DNA from: Cunninghamia lanceolata
Lineage: Eukaryota; Streptophyta; Pinopsida; Cupressales; Cupressaceae
Direction: 5' to 3'
Length of the DNA stretch: 64,000 bases
NCBI GenBank assembly: GCA_027924645.1
Contig: BSBN01001149.1
Location: forward strand, 5,270,001 to 5,334,000
Under the pieces are notes generated by a model. It had not been told where the DNA came from. It made no database searches and saw nothing but the letters and a program-made list of their open reading frames with translations. A program made the position numbers and the translations under genes. Positions 1 through 10,629 of the stretch are shown piece by piece (the first letter of the stretch is position 1; each line of letters begins with the position of its first letter).

Positions 1-363
1 TATTTCCAAATAAAAAAAATCACAACTTGCAAACTTGGCTAAACTGAACGAGTTGGCCAAAGCATTTATGCTGAGATAGACTCTCAGGTACTACACACCA
101 TCCAGGATTCTATCTGATCTTGAATCCTGCCCTGGTTTTGTAAATACCTCCAACGATGATAGGAGAGCACTGTGTGCAAATCTAAGTCGATGTTAATCGA
201 TTAGTTCTACCGCATTATGAGTTTATGTTCCTTATTATGTCTTAGATCAGTGGACAAGTAAAATGTTGTTTGGTGAATGTCTTTAGGATTAGGATGAGTT
301 TAGACCCACCAATTGTATGTGACCTCAGTGAAATAGCTCACCACAACATCTGACAAAACTTCT

Positions 364-1130
364 CTATCCTTTATGTTTTGAGGGATGTTCATACCCGCTC
401 CAAAACTCCCCTATCACACAGGTCGAAAGAAAGCTGGCAAAAGGTTGAGGAATTTGGCTTTTTATGCTGCCAGTGTATTTGCTTGAAAGTTTCCAAATCC
501 TGTTCAATAAATTCATTTTGTGTGTATCCTGCACTCCTTGCATTCCATGAGATTTCATCCCTTTGAGGCATTCGCAAAACAGCTCACGTGCCTTGTGCAT
601 GCTTCTACATTTTGCATACATGTCTAGCAGGACCGTTGCAACTACAACATCTGACAGATTTCCTCCATCCTTTATGCTTTGATGGATGCCCATACCCATT
701 TTAAATCTCCCATTCTGTCACAGGCAGTGAGAATGCTGGCAAAGGTTGAGGCATCTAGCTTTACACCTTCTAATTGCATTTGTTTGAAGTTTCTAAAGCC
801 TTTTCAACGAATCCATTTTGTGCATACGCGGCAATTTTCATGCACTCCATTAAATAACATTTCACCTTTTATTGAAAATGATTTGTCTATTCTAAGCAGA
901 CCGCAACCTATATTCTATGCTTCCACATTTTGTATGCATGTTGTCAGAGCATTTCCAACTATAATATCTGCCAAATGCCCTTCAGTTATGCCCAGAGGGA
1001 TGTCCATAACCGTTCCAAAAATTTTATGACTAAAATTCACGTGGGCATTGATAATTTGTAGGTTATTACAAGTGAAATCATGTGGGTGTGGTATTTCGTG
1101 GGTTTTATGTGCAAGAATTTTGCATTTCAT
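364..1130 (-). pseudogene. PPR protein pseudogene (PLS-type), frameshifted relic
   Basis: On the minus strand, pieces in different frames read like consecutive pentatricopeptide repeats of a plant organelle RNA-binding PPR protein. About 915-1010 gives a segment containing ITEGHLADIIVGNAL. About 680-800 gives FKQMQLEGVKLDASTFASIL. About 600-699 gives IHQSIKDGG followed by SDVVVATVLLDMYAKC. About 390-577 gives RDEISWNA and AGYTQNEFIEQDLETFKQI. This is the usual PLS order (site-specific capture, 'DVVV.N.L..MYAKC', 'MP.RD..SWNA', 'GY.QN'). Intact PPR proteins run to several hundred residues; here no frame stays open beyond about 110 codons and there are stops and frame changes between repeats. 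Known family role: RNA editing or processing in plastids or mitochondria. This copy cannot make such a protein. Confidence in the family is high, exact limits are approximate. Confidence 0.85.
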
Positions 1131-1535
1131 AGCATTGTAGTAGTAAAAATTTATGCAGATGTTTGTTAATTACTAATTAGTATATTTTTATAAGTTAAAT
1201 TTATGTGGGTTTTGGTAATTCGTAGGTGGCTAATAGAAAAATTTATGTGGGTGTGTGGTAAATTGTAGGTTTTCATTAGGAAAAAAGAAAATTCATGTGG
1301 ATGTTGGTATTTGTAAAATTGATGTGGTTGTTGGTAGTTTGTAGGTTTTTACCAGTAAAATGGATGTTGGTGTTATTATCAGTAAAATGTATGTGGGTGT
1401 AGATAATTAGGAGATTTTTAATAGGATAATTCATATGGATTTTGGTATTTCACAGACTTTAATACGTAATATTCATTTGGGTGTTGGTAATTCACAGGTT
1501 TTTATTAGTAAAATTTATGTGTGTTAGTAATTCAC
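1028..1535. repeat. Degenerate ~41-bp tandem repeat
   Basis: About eleven diverged copies of a unit built round ATGTGGGTGTTGGTAATTC, followed by TAGGTTTTTATTAGTAAAA-like sequence. Anchors ('tgtggg' or derivative) fall near 1041, 1081, 1204, 1245, 1295, 1323, 1362, 1392, 1433, 1475 and 1518, mostly 28-50 bp apart with a mode near 41. It abuts the PPR relic; no coding frame runs through it. Confidence 0.7.
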
Positions 1536-2392
1536 AATAATTCTATTATTGGAGCTCTTGGTATGAATGAACATTGGTTTCCCTTTTAGTTGGGCGATAT
1601 ATTCTGATTAAGAATGGTTTGTGTTGTTAATGAATTAGACTTTATATCAATTCAACTCTTGGTATTGATGAACATTGCTTTATCTTTCATTAGGATGATT
1701 GTTCATGCATTTGTTTTTTTTGTTTTATTTATCTTAATTACATTACCATTATTATGTAGTTATAGTGTTTTCAATTAAATTGATGAGTGTGAATAGGGAC
1801 AATTAGATTTCATTTCCGTACATTAGGCTAGTAGCTATGGATTGTAGATGTATTGTGTATTATAGAGTTTAAATTAATGATAGGTTGTTATTTAGGATAA
1901 AGTTAGTAAAACATTATCTTATTTGATTCTCCTAGTTAGAATATTTTCTATTTCAAGCTTATATCATAGACAGGAAAGAAATTATAATGGCTTGCATGTA
2001 TAATAACTTTTCTAAAGAATAGAAATTAATTATAGCTTAGCCATGGAATTATGAATATAAATTATTTAGTAGATATAATAAAAGAATTTATATATTTGGA
2101 GTTATCTTGTACTTATATATATGATTGGCCTAGACTTGTGGATTCTGTTGTCAATTAGAATTAGTAATGTATTAAAATCAAGTAGAGTTATATGATAGAT
2201 TAATTGTTAGGAGGGATGTCAAGTTTTTGTGTCAGCAGGAGGTTGGTTTCCAGAGGCCTAGGAGGGAGTATATTGTATGAATGGTCCTTAGGGTTGTTAA
2301 CCTTGGAAGTGGTTCGGCTGTGTTGTTGGTCATGTGCATTGTGTGAACAAATCCCTAAGGGTGTTGCTTGGTGTTTATGTATGGATTCTTTT
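1536..2392. other. AT-rich intergenic DNA, no feature seen
   Basis: AT-rich sequence with frequent stops in all frames. A short open stretch starts at 2204 but has no recognisable protein signature and runs into the minisatellite that follows. I see no RNA gene or transposon end here. Confidence 0.5.
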
Positions 2393-2533
2393 GCTTGTGA
2401 TAAAAGGGCAAGATGGTTAATGCCTTGCTCTGTGTTTCAGGCTTGTGATAAAGGGGCAAGATGATAAATGCCTTGCTCTGTGTTTTGGGCTTGTGATAAA
2501 TGGGCAAGATGGTCAATGCCTTGCTTTGTGTTA
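2393..2533. repeat. 48-bp minisatellite, three copies
   Basis: Three head-to-tail copies start at 2393, 2441 and 2489 with GCTTGTGATAAA; each continues with GGGCAAGATG and TGCCTTGCT. The period is exactly 48 bp and copies differ at only a few positions, so this is a young amplification. Confidence 0.9.
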
Positions 2534-3640
2534 CGTGATTATGTAGGGTTTTCTAGTTGCAAGTAGGGGGAGTGGCTCTCAATGGGGTCGGAACCCAAAG
2601 TGGTGTCTAGGACAACCCATTGGAGGGTTTCTTAATCCAGTGATAACCTTAATAATGAATTAGGGGGAATGGGTAGAATTCACAATTAATCAAGATAATG
2701 TATGCCTCACGCATGGCTCAAGTGCTCTTTTAGGCTTGAGATGAGATGAGAAGGCCTGGAATGGCAAGACCAACTGCCTTGTCCTCATGAAAGGTATGTT
2801 GGTTCCGCATGAGTTTGTATGGGGGTCGGGGGTCGAGAGAGGCTACTAGGAGAACCCAGGATGGGGGCTAGGGCTTAGGAAGACCTACCAGGACAACCCA
2901 TGACAAGCTATGTGATGACACTCCTCCTTATTGCAGTCTAGCATTCCCTAGTTCTATTTCCTCTTCTGTTGTATGAGTGCCTCTGGAAGTGCAGTAAGTG
3001 AGTAAGTGATGTTGATTGTCGGTAGTATGGTGATGGTGTAATGTATAACCCTATTGCTTATGTTAGCAAGATGTTCTTCTGACTATTGGTTGATCTTGTG
3101 TTATCTCCTAGCACGAGGGGTGGACCTCAGGGTTCCACATGGTTGGGAGGTTGGTGCCTTTTCTCCATTGGGTATACTTGCTTTATGTTCGTGAGCTTAG
3201 AGATTTTTCATTTCATCAAGGACTCCAGTTCTGGCTCCAGTCATGAAGCCATGTATTTGTATCTCATGGTGTATCTCTTGATGTATTCTGATGTGATCTT
3301 CCCACATGTTCTAAGGGAAGCATTATTGTAAATATTGTAATGATGTAATTATTATTGATGGATTCATCCTATAATGAGAACTATGAAATAATGCATCAAT
3401 TTTGATAACAGTTAGAAGATGGTTTTTAATGTTGATTTACGATTGTCATATGTGGAAATGAATAATAGAGATTAATGTGATGTTCATCTTTTATTGTTAA
3501 TGAAATGTTTCTAGTACCTTTTTGTGAGTAGCGTAGTTGATGAACCTTAGAGGACCTAGGATTAGTTATTCTATTATGTTATGCATTTCATAGTTAACAA
3601 TGCATAAAAAAAATATTGTTCCATTAATTCAACCTCGTTA
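2534..3640. other. Unassigned sequence, possibly LTR remnant
   Basis: Moderately GC-rich stretch (2560-3330), then AT-rich sequence. The phrase AGGACAACCCAT occurs at about 2611 and again (as caggacaacccat) at about 2890, which suggests an internal duplication. The open stretch 3086-3331 has no recognisable domain. An old LTR or retroelement leader is possible, but I find no paired LTR, primer site or target duplication. Confidence 0.3.
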
Positions 3641-5659
3641 GTGTTGTCATTTGGGGTTCCATTGCAAGGGCGTTACACAGATGATAGCACAGAGGATGAT
3701 AGAAAAGTTTTGAGGGAGTATCATTTCTATTTGAGTGACAACTGGTCACACTCGTCAGAGTTTGTTCAATATATTTTATACAAATTTAAGAGAAAGACAA
3801 ATCCAGATGACGGAACATCTCATATGGTTAGATAATTGTACGACGCAGTTTAAGAATGCTTGAATGTTCTATTGGTTAAGTAGGGTTCACAAGGAACATA
3901 ATTTTCAACATATATGGAGTTTTTTTGAATTTGGACATGGTAAAGGAGAACATGATGGATTTGGTGCGTGTGTTAAAAGAATTCTTACTAGAGAGCAATT
4001 AAAATTTGAGGATGCAGTAAAATTTAAAGGTGCACATGGGATTGTGGATTGGTGCAATACAAGATTATCTACACTTGGATCAAGTGAGTACTCTACAGTT
4101 TGCTGATTCTTTTGGTTGGTTGAAGAAGAGAACATTCTACCTAGACTTGATTATGAGATAATCAGTGGATCTACTAAATGGCATTCATTTAAGAATTTGA
4201 ATGCAAGGACATGGACTATCTGGACAAGGGAGCTTGCATGTTTTTGTTAGTTTTGTATTTTAGGAGATTGGGAAGCATGTGAGAATAAAGAATGGGTTGA
4301 AGAGTGTAAGCAAAGATTGTTGACACCTGCACAAGCACACGATCAATATGAAACAACAATTGAAGACAATGATCAAGTGTTTGCATCAGACAGTTATGAC
4401 TATGTTTTAGACCTTGTACAAGAATGTAATTTAATTCAATTTATTTCATTTTATTTTACTTTATTAGTATTTTGTAGTGCTTTTATTTATTTATATACAT
4501 ATGAATGCATGTATGTAGATTGGTCAAATGATATGGACATGTGCAAGTTATTGAATCAAAATTTGTTTGCAGAACATGTGTATGTTGTTGTTGCACCTAA
4601 GGAGAATGAAGAGGAAATAGAATATTGGTTGGCTTGTTGTGTGGAGACTAAATATAAGTCAATAGCACCTTAAGAAGATGATGATGGCTATCATTATCCA
4701 ATAGGTTCGGTGATCCCCTTAAGACATCCCCTTAAGCAAATTTTGATAACAAGTCTTTGATCCCCTTAAGCAAAATTTGAGAACTTCTTTGATCCTGTTA
4801 AGCAAATTTTGAGAACTTCTTTGATGATGGCTATCATTATCCAATAGGTTCGGTGGTGGATGTTGGCACTTAGTTACGAAAATACCTAATAAGGAAGAAT
4901 GGTTTGCCTGCATTCGAAGATTATGAAACACATAGGAAGATTATACACTACTCACATTTGGTGGTGGCAACAAATATAAAACTAGGGAGGTATCGTGGAA
5001 GACCTGCAAATAAAGAGATATGGACAATTTATATGGAAGAGCATGAGATAAGCATAGATGTGTTGCAAAAAAGAGAGGATGCAAATGGTACAATGGAATA
5101 AGTAAATATAGGTAAATATAGTTTTAGTTTTATATTGTTCTTTTAAATACATTAAGTACATGTTTTGATCTTGCTTGTGTGTTATTAGTTGAAATTGATT
5201 TAAATTGTCCTTTTATATCCTTAGGCCATCAGTAAATTCATCACATACTTAGAGACAAAAAGGAGAGTCCATGTATCGATTCAACCTATACAACATGGAA
5301 TACTTGGTAAAAATAAGTAATTATTAGTTAAAATATATGTAAATACATGTTTTGATTATATATTGATATTTCTTGGACATTAATAGTTAAAATTGATTTA
5401 TTATCCTTTTTTGTATCTTTAAGCCATCATCACATTGATCTCATACTTTGAAACAAAAAGGAGAGGATGCAGATTAAACCTATACACGTGCATGAGGCAC
5501 TTGTAAATACAGGTACAAGTTTTGTATATAGATAGTTTTATATAAATTAAAATGCATGTTTTGATGATATATTTATATTGCTTATATCATTTTGATATCA
5601 GGTGGCGTGAAGACCTGCTACATTCCCCACAAGTTTCAGATTTTCTTGAGATGACATAG
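3641..5659 (+). pseudogene. Unrecognised multi-exon gene relic with HGKG-x2-DG motif
   Basis: A decayed gene of unknown function. Blocks in order: FYLSDNWSHSSEFVQYI (3725-3780); WLDNCTTQFKNA then, after a TGA at 3861, MFYWLSRVHKE (3825-3896); FFEFGHGKGEHDGFGACVKR (about 3920-3980); IVDWCN; a Cys cluster CFC-stop-FC followed by GDWEACEN (about 4237-4280); then VYVVVAPKENEEEIEYWLACC (4579-4650) and DDDGYHYPIGS. Frame 0 reads from 3825 to 4415 through stops at 3861, 4104 and 4248. A probable intron lies near 4416-4518. Small AG/GT-bounded exons follow near 5225-5305 and 5424-5505, and a last exon ends LLHSPQVSDFLEMT-stop at 5659. The order D-x-C..QF followed by HGKG-x2-DG-x-GA-x-VKR resembles uncharacterised transposon-like proteins; that link is from memory and is an inference. 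A 110-bp satellite-like insert splits the YPIGS exon. Confidence 0.6.
4680..4855. repeat. 33-bp perfect duplication flanking a 110-bp satellite-like insert
   Basis: The 33 bases at 4680-4712 (start GATGATGGCTATCATTATCC) recur unchanged at 4823-4855. Between them, 4713-4822 is made of CCCCTTAAG and GAACTTCTTTGAT motifs shared with the satellite array at 5.9-7.7 kb. Exon coding sequence (DDDGYHYPIGS) lies in the duplicated part. Confidence 0.9.
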
Positions 5660-5889
5660 CCACATTTTGTAAACATTGATTTGAGTTGGCATATATGCAT
5701 ACACAATTACACAATTACACATTTTGTACAAATTTGTATACATGTACATACACAATTATACTCTACACTTTTATATATCAAAATCAAAATTCTATATATT
5801 TTGTTTGTTAAATGTGCATGTTTTTCTACTTTGAATTTACTTTAAATTTGATTGTATTATTGTTTAAAAATTTGGTTGCCTTGGGCAAC

Positions 5890-7710
5890 TTCACCAAATT
5901 TTGAGAACTTCTTTGATCCCCTTAAGACATCATATTAGATCCCCTTAAGACATCATATTAGGACCCCTTAAGACATCCTATTAGGACCCCTTAAGACTCC
6001 TATTATGACATAAATTAAATTAACATTGACACTATTTTTGTATAGAATGTGATTGTTATAATGAGTCATCATAAATTACATCAATTATGATTAAATATGA
6101 CACATGTACTTTGAAGTATTTGATCCCCTTAAGACGTCCTATTAGGACATATCCTTTAAAATATTTATACTTAATTATATCATTTGTTATGATGAGTCAC
6201 CCTAAAGTCTAATACTTAATTCCATCAATTGTGATCCAACATGAGACATGTAGTTTGAATTATTTGATCCCCTTAAGTAGTCCTATTAGGACCCCTTAAG
6301 ACATCCTATTATGACATAAATTATATTAGCATTAACATTATTTTTTATAACTTTTGTGATTGTTAAATGACGAGTCATCCTAATTTCTACTACTTAATTA
6401 TATCATTTGTTATATGATGAGTCTCCCTATAGTCTAATACTTAATTATATCAATTGTGATCCAACACGAGACATGTAGTTTGAATTCTTTGATCCCCTTA
6501 AGAAGTCCTATTAGGACCCCTTAAAACATCCTATTACGACATAAATTATATTAACATTAACATTATTTTTGTATAACTTTTGTGATTGTTAAATGATGAG
6601 TCATCCTAATTTCTACTACTTAATTATATCATTTGTTATATGACGAGTATCCCTAAAGTCTAATACTTAATTATATCAATTGTGATCCAACATGAGACAT
6701 GTAGTTTGAATTCTTTGATTCCCTTAAGAAGTCCTATTATGACCCCTTAAGACATCCTATTATGACATAAATTATATTAACATTAACATTATTTTTGTAT
6801 AACTTTTGTGATTGTTAAATGATGAATCATGCTAATTTATACTACTTGATTTTATCATTTGTTATATGATGAGTCTCCCTAAAGTCTAATACTTAATTAT
6901 ATCAATTGTGATCCAACATGAGACATGTAGTTTGAATTCTTTGATCCTCTTAAGAAGTCCTATTAGGACCCCTTAAGACATCCTATTACGAAATAAATTA
7001 TATTAACATTAACATTATTTTTGTATAACTTTTGTAATTGTTAAATGATGAGTCATCCTAATTTCTACTACTTAATTATATCATTTGTTATATGATGAGT
7101 CTCCCTAAAGTCTAATACTTAATTATATCAATTGTGATCTAACATGAGACATGTAGTTTGAATTCTTTGATCCCCTTAAGAAGTCCTATTAGAACCCCTT
7201 AAGACATCCTATTATGACATAAATTATATTAACATTAACATTATTTTTGTATAACTTTTGTAATTGTTAAATGACGAGTCATCCTAATTTCTACTACTTA
7301 ATTATATAATTTGTTATATGATGAGTCTCCCTAAAGTCTAATACTTAATTATATCAATTGTGATCCAACATGAGACATGTAGTTTGAATTCTTTGATCCC
7401 CTTAAGAAGTCCTATTAGGACCCCTTAAGACATCCTATTACGACATAAATTATATTAACATTAACATTATTTTTGTATAACTTTTGTGATTGTTAAATGA
7501 TGAGTCATCCTAATTTCTATTACTTAATTATATCATTTGTTATATGATGAGTCTCCCTAAAGTCTAATACTTAATTATATCAATTATGATTAAATATGAG
7601 ACATGTACTTTGAAGTATTTGATCCCCTTAAGCAATTGTAGCGATTAAATATGAGACATGTACTTTGTAGTAAATATGATCCCCTTAAGTAATTTTTTTA
7701 GAACTTCTTT
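5890..7710. repeat. 226-bp satellite array
   Basis: GAGACATGTAGTTTGAATT-type anchors lie at 6243, 6468, 6694, 6920, 7146, 7372 and (diverged) 7598: spacings 225, 226, 226, 226, 226, 226. Each unit carries two CCCCTTAAG blocks (GATCCCCTTAAGAAGTCC and ACCCCTTAAGACATCC), an AT-rich middle (TTAACATTAACATTATTT) and GATGAGTCTCCCTAAAGTC. The left end (5890-6240) is a shorter, more diverged unit; both edges carry GAACTTCTTTGAT. The array separates two convergent pseudogenes. No coding potential. Confidence 0.95.
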
Positions 7711-7923
7711 GATAAGTTAATGCAGGTTGACTATGAATCACTAAATTTGTAAAGTACAAATATTTAAATGTCTTATTAATTTCATATTTGTATTTAATTT
7801 GACATTAATGTCCTAATAATGTCTTAACTATGAATTTTTGTAAAGTACAAATATGTCCTATCAATTTCATATTAATTTCACATAAAATGCATAAATGCGC
7901 ACGTGTAAATTACTATTTAACAA

Positions 7924-8326
7924 CAGTCGAGTGGGTGTGGGCTAGTGGTTAAGACCACTTGGTCATTATTGTGGAGACCAAGGTTCAAACCCCCCCAAAG
8001 ACATCTTGTCTTCTAAATGGTTGTGGTTCTATGTAGGTGACTCTTAGAGCTCCGTGGTCCTTAAGTAGAGTATGTTCGAATTCTGGTGTACTCTAGTCTT
8101 CGCAACTCGACAGGTCATGGCAGTAGTGGTGTATAGTGATGAATTCACCAATGGTGATCCGCGCCACAAGCGGCATGATTACAGTGGTGGCAGACTTAGC
8201 AGGGCCACACCGTTGGCGATTTGTGCTACGGTGGTAGTGGCAGTTCGATAGGGGAGGAGGTCCCACTTGTGACCTCTGTTGGAGTGGGCCAGCCTAAAAA
8301 TTCCCTCACTTATCGAGAAATTTTTT
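7924..8326 (+). mobile_element. tRNA-derived SINE with 14-bp target-site duplication
   Basis: A 403-bp insertion flanked by a perfect 14-bp direct repeat (TTACTATTTAACAA) at 7910-7923 and 8327-8340. The 5' part is tRNA-like with RNA polymerase III boxes (A near 7938, B at 7982). The remainder is tRNA-unrelated, and the 3' end is a short T-rich tail (poly-T at 8321-8328 shared with the duplication). No open frame. SINEs are copied by LINE machinery in trans; a LINE relic lies at 41-48 kb, but no shared 3' tail with it was evident. At 403 bp it is longer than most plant SINEs. Its insertion site lies between the satellite array and the last exon of the minus-strand pseudogene. Confidence 0.88.
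7938..7992 (+). promoter_or_regulatory. Internal RNA polymerase III promoter (A and B boxes) of the SINE
   Basis: TGGGCTAGTGG at 7938-7948 fits the A-box consensus TRGYNNAGTGG with one mismatch. GGTTCAAACCC at 7982-7992 fits the B-box GGTTCRANNCC exactly. Spacing is about 33 bp between boxes, normal for tRNA-type promoters. Confidence 0.88.
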
Positions 8327-9987
8327 TTACTATTTAACAATAATAGACCATGAAATACTGAAATGAAATAAAGTCCATGAAACAATATATTAAGTCCATG
8401 AAAAATAATATATGTAGTCCACATGAAATAATCAAATACAACCCATAAAATAATCTAACTCATATTGCCTTTATAATCAAGAGACATCTTCACATCACGT
8501 TGGCTACCTAGATGACCCGAATCACTCTGTACAAGAGAAAGAAAGATGAAATCAGAAATAAGATGATTAAAATTTATTTAATGTCAATTTAATTTATAAT
8601 TTATCATAAAATTAAAATACCGTGTGAGGCTGCTCTGGTGCACTTGGACCTATCTCTACATGCTCTGAATCAATCTACATATAAGAGAAAGAAAGTTGAA
8701 ATTAGATGTAAGACAATTAAAAATGATTTAATTCAATTTAATTTATAATTTATCATATTTAAATTGTACCGTAAGAGGTTGTTGTGCATCCTCTATTCCA
8801 AGATCTGTCTCTACATACTCAGCTACATGACATGTCTCATGCTATAAAAGAAAAAGAATTTAACACATGTCAACATATATTCTATTGAAATTTACTTTAA
8901 TTTCACAATGTATATTATAATTGAGTTTAAATATAATCTAAATTTTAAATTATACTATATCAGGCTGCTCGTCTCCTTTGTCCTCCTGCTTTGCATGTGT
9001 TGTTGTAGGTGGAATGGCACCAAGAGGATGAAACGTGTCACTGACAAGCTCCTACAAGGTCATTTATAAAGCACATGTGTACAAATTAGGATAAAACATA
9101 TATATTCACTTGTGTAGGTACCCAATTTTTATTTTAATTTATTTAAAAGACCTACATATTGCACGTAGACAAAGATAGTTTTTTCAACAACCTGAAATGC
9201 AGTCAACTCCTGAAATAGACTTGGATCATCCAGGTGTGCTGCAATGCCCATCCTCATTGTTGTGTCAACCTACATAAACATATATTTTTAATATATATAA
9301 GTACATGCACGTTTGATATAGTGAATTTAAAATACAAAAATCTAAGTATATAGTTTTTTAAAATAGTATACATACAAATGGCTCATGTGAGAGACCCAAC
9401 GATGGGGGAAGTCTCAAGATACCCTTTGGAAGATTCGATGTGGAAGAACCCTGAACCAACATAAATACTTAATGTACATGTTCAAGACTGAATTACAAAT
9501 TAAAATCAAGTTAATAAAACTATTTAAAATATATTTAAAAAATCAATCAAAATACCCCAAATGGGTGGACGAGATGAACAAGTGTCGATGAAAAATGAAA
9601 TCAATCAAAAGAACTATGAACTATCCCTGTTGCCATCATCTACACCAAACAATTTGATTGTTAAAATATTACAATTTAATTGATCTATATGTTCATTAAA
9701 AACACGTGCTTAAAGTTGTTATAAATTCAACATGTGAACCTATATATACACTTGTGTTGAATGATCAGTGGGGTGATCCTTAGCAAATAGAAAATCAACA
9801 AATGATTCACCCATATCATCAGATGCTACATGTGCAGTTGAAGTGGGTGCTGCCTGATCAGGTCCTAACACAATTGATTGCAACTCGTACACATATGAGG
9901 CATCGACACATGTGGAGTGGTAGTAGGACTAGCTCCACCATTAGCTCCTCCATGGTCTTGAACCCTAGCTACCATCACAAAAGTCTG

Positions 9988-10617
9988 TGTTAGTGTAGGT
10001 TTTTTATTTTCCTTAGGGATATTTCTTTTTCCTACACATTATTAAGCTTGCTTAGGTTTACTATATGTGGTTAATATGAGGACACGTGGTGAAATACATC
10101 AGCTACATGTGTAACTCTCTCCCACACATGGGTAGTTGACTTACACATCCTCTTTTAGCTTTTTGTGCCACCTCTCATAACCACTATTCTATCTTTACCT
10201 AAGTATGTTATGGGGTAGTTAGAGTTCTCACACTCTTTTGGCTTTATGTGCCACCTCCTTTCTATCTTCACTTGAGGAGGTTATGCCACATGTTTTATCA
10301 TTTACCAAGTAGGTAAAACCTCCCACCTTTTATGGGTAGTAGGAGTTAATGCACCTCTTGGATGTATATGCCCTATTTTGCTATATATACAACACTCTCC
10401 TCTCACGGTAGCTAGTTGAACACCAGTTCGGTGAAAGCTCCATGAGAATATCGAGAGTATTCTCAAATTCTCTTGCTTTGTCTCTATTTTTCCCCTCTTT
10501 TTAGATTCTCTCTCCATTTCGCTATTTTGATCTTTGATCATCTGTTGATTGGATTGTATGTGATTTATGACTGACATCAGATCCTGGCTCGATTCCTACT
10601 TCTCGTAGAATCTAACA
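9988..10617 (+). repeat. copia-1 5' LTR
   Basis: 630 bp, TGTTAG...CTAACA, ending directly at the primer site. Contains a TATA box (TATATATA, 10382-10389) about 55 bp after the motif CCTCCCACCTTTTATGGG. The 3' partner is at 16583-17222. Confidence 0.97.
10382..10389 (+). promoter_or_regulatory. TATA box in copia-1 5' LTR
   Basis: TATATATA within TTGCTATATATACAACAC; the same position in the 3' LTR carries TATATATATA (16976-16985). Placement in the middle of the LTR fits the U3/R boundary of a copia LTR. Confidence 0.7.
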
Positions 10618-10629
10618 TGGTATCAAAGC
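10618..10629 (+). other. copia-1 primer-binding site
   Basis: TGGTATCAAAGC immediately after the LTR end, matching the 3' end complement of plant initiator-Met tRNA (TGGTATCAGAGC) with one mismatch. Confidence 0.92.

Noticed and set aside
364..1130. A functional PPR gene
   Set aside because: Repeats lie in several frames with stops; longest open piece is about 110 codons.
2204..2464. Small protein-coding gene
   Set aside because: Open frame overlaps a minisatellite, no homology by eye, no support for expression.
7938..7992. A functional tRNA gene
   Set aside because: Pol III boxes are present but no cloverleaf or anticodon arm is convincing, and the sequence continues for 330 bp to a target duplication, as in a SINE.
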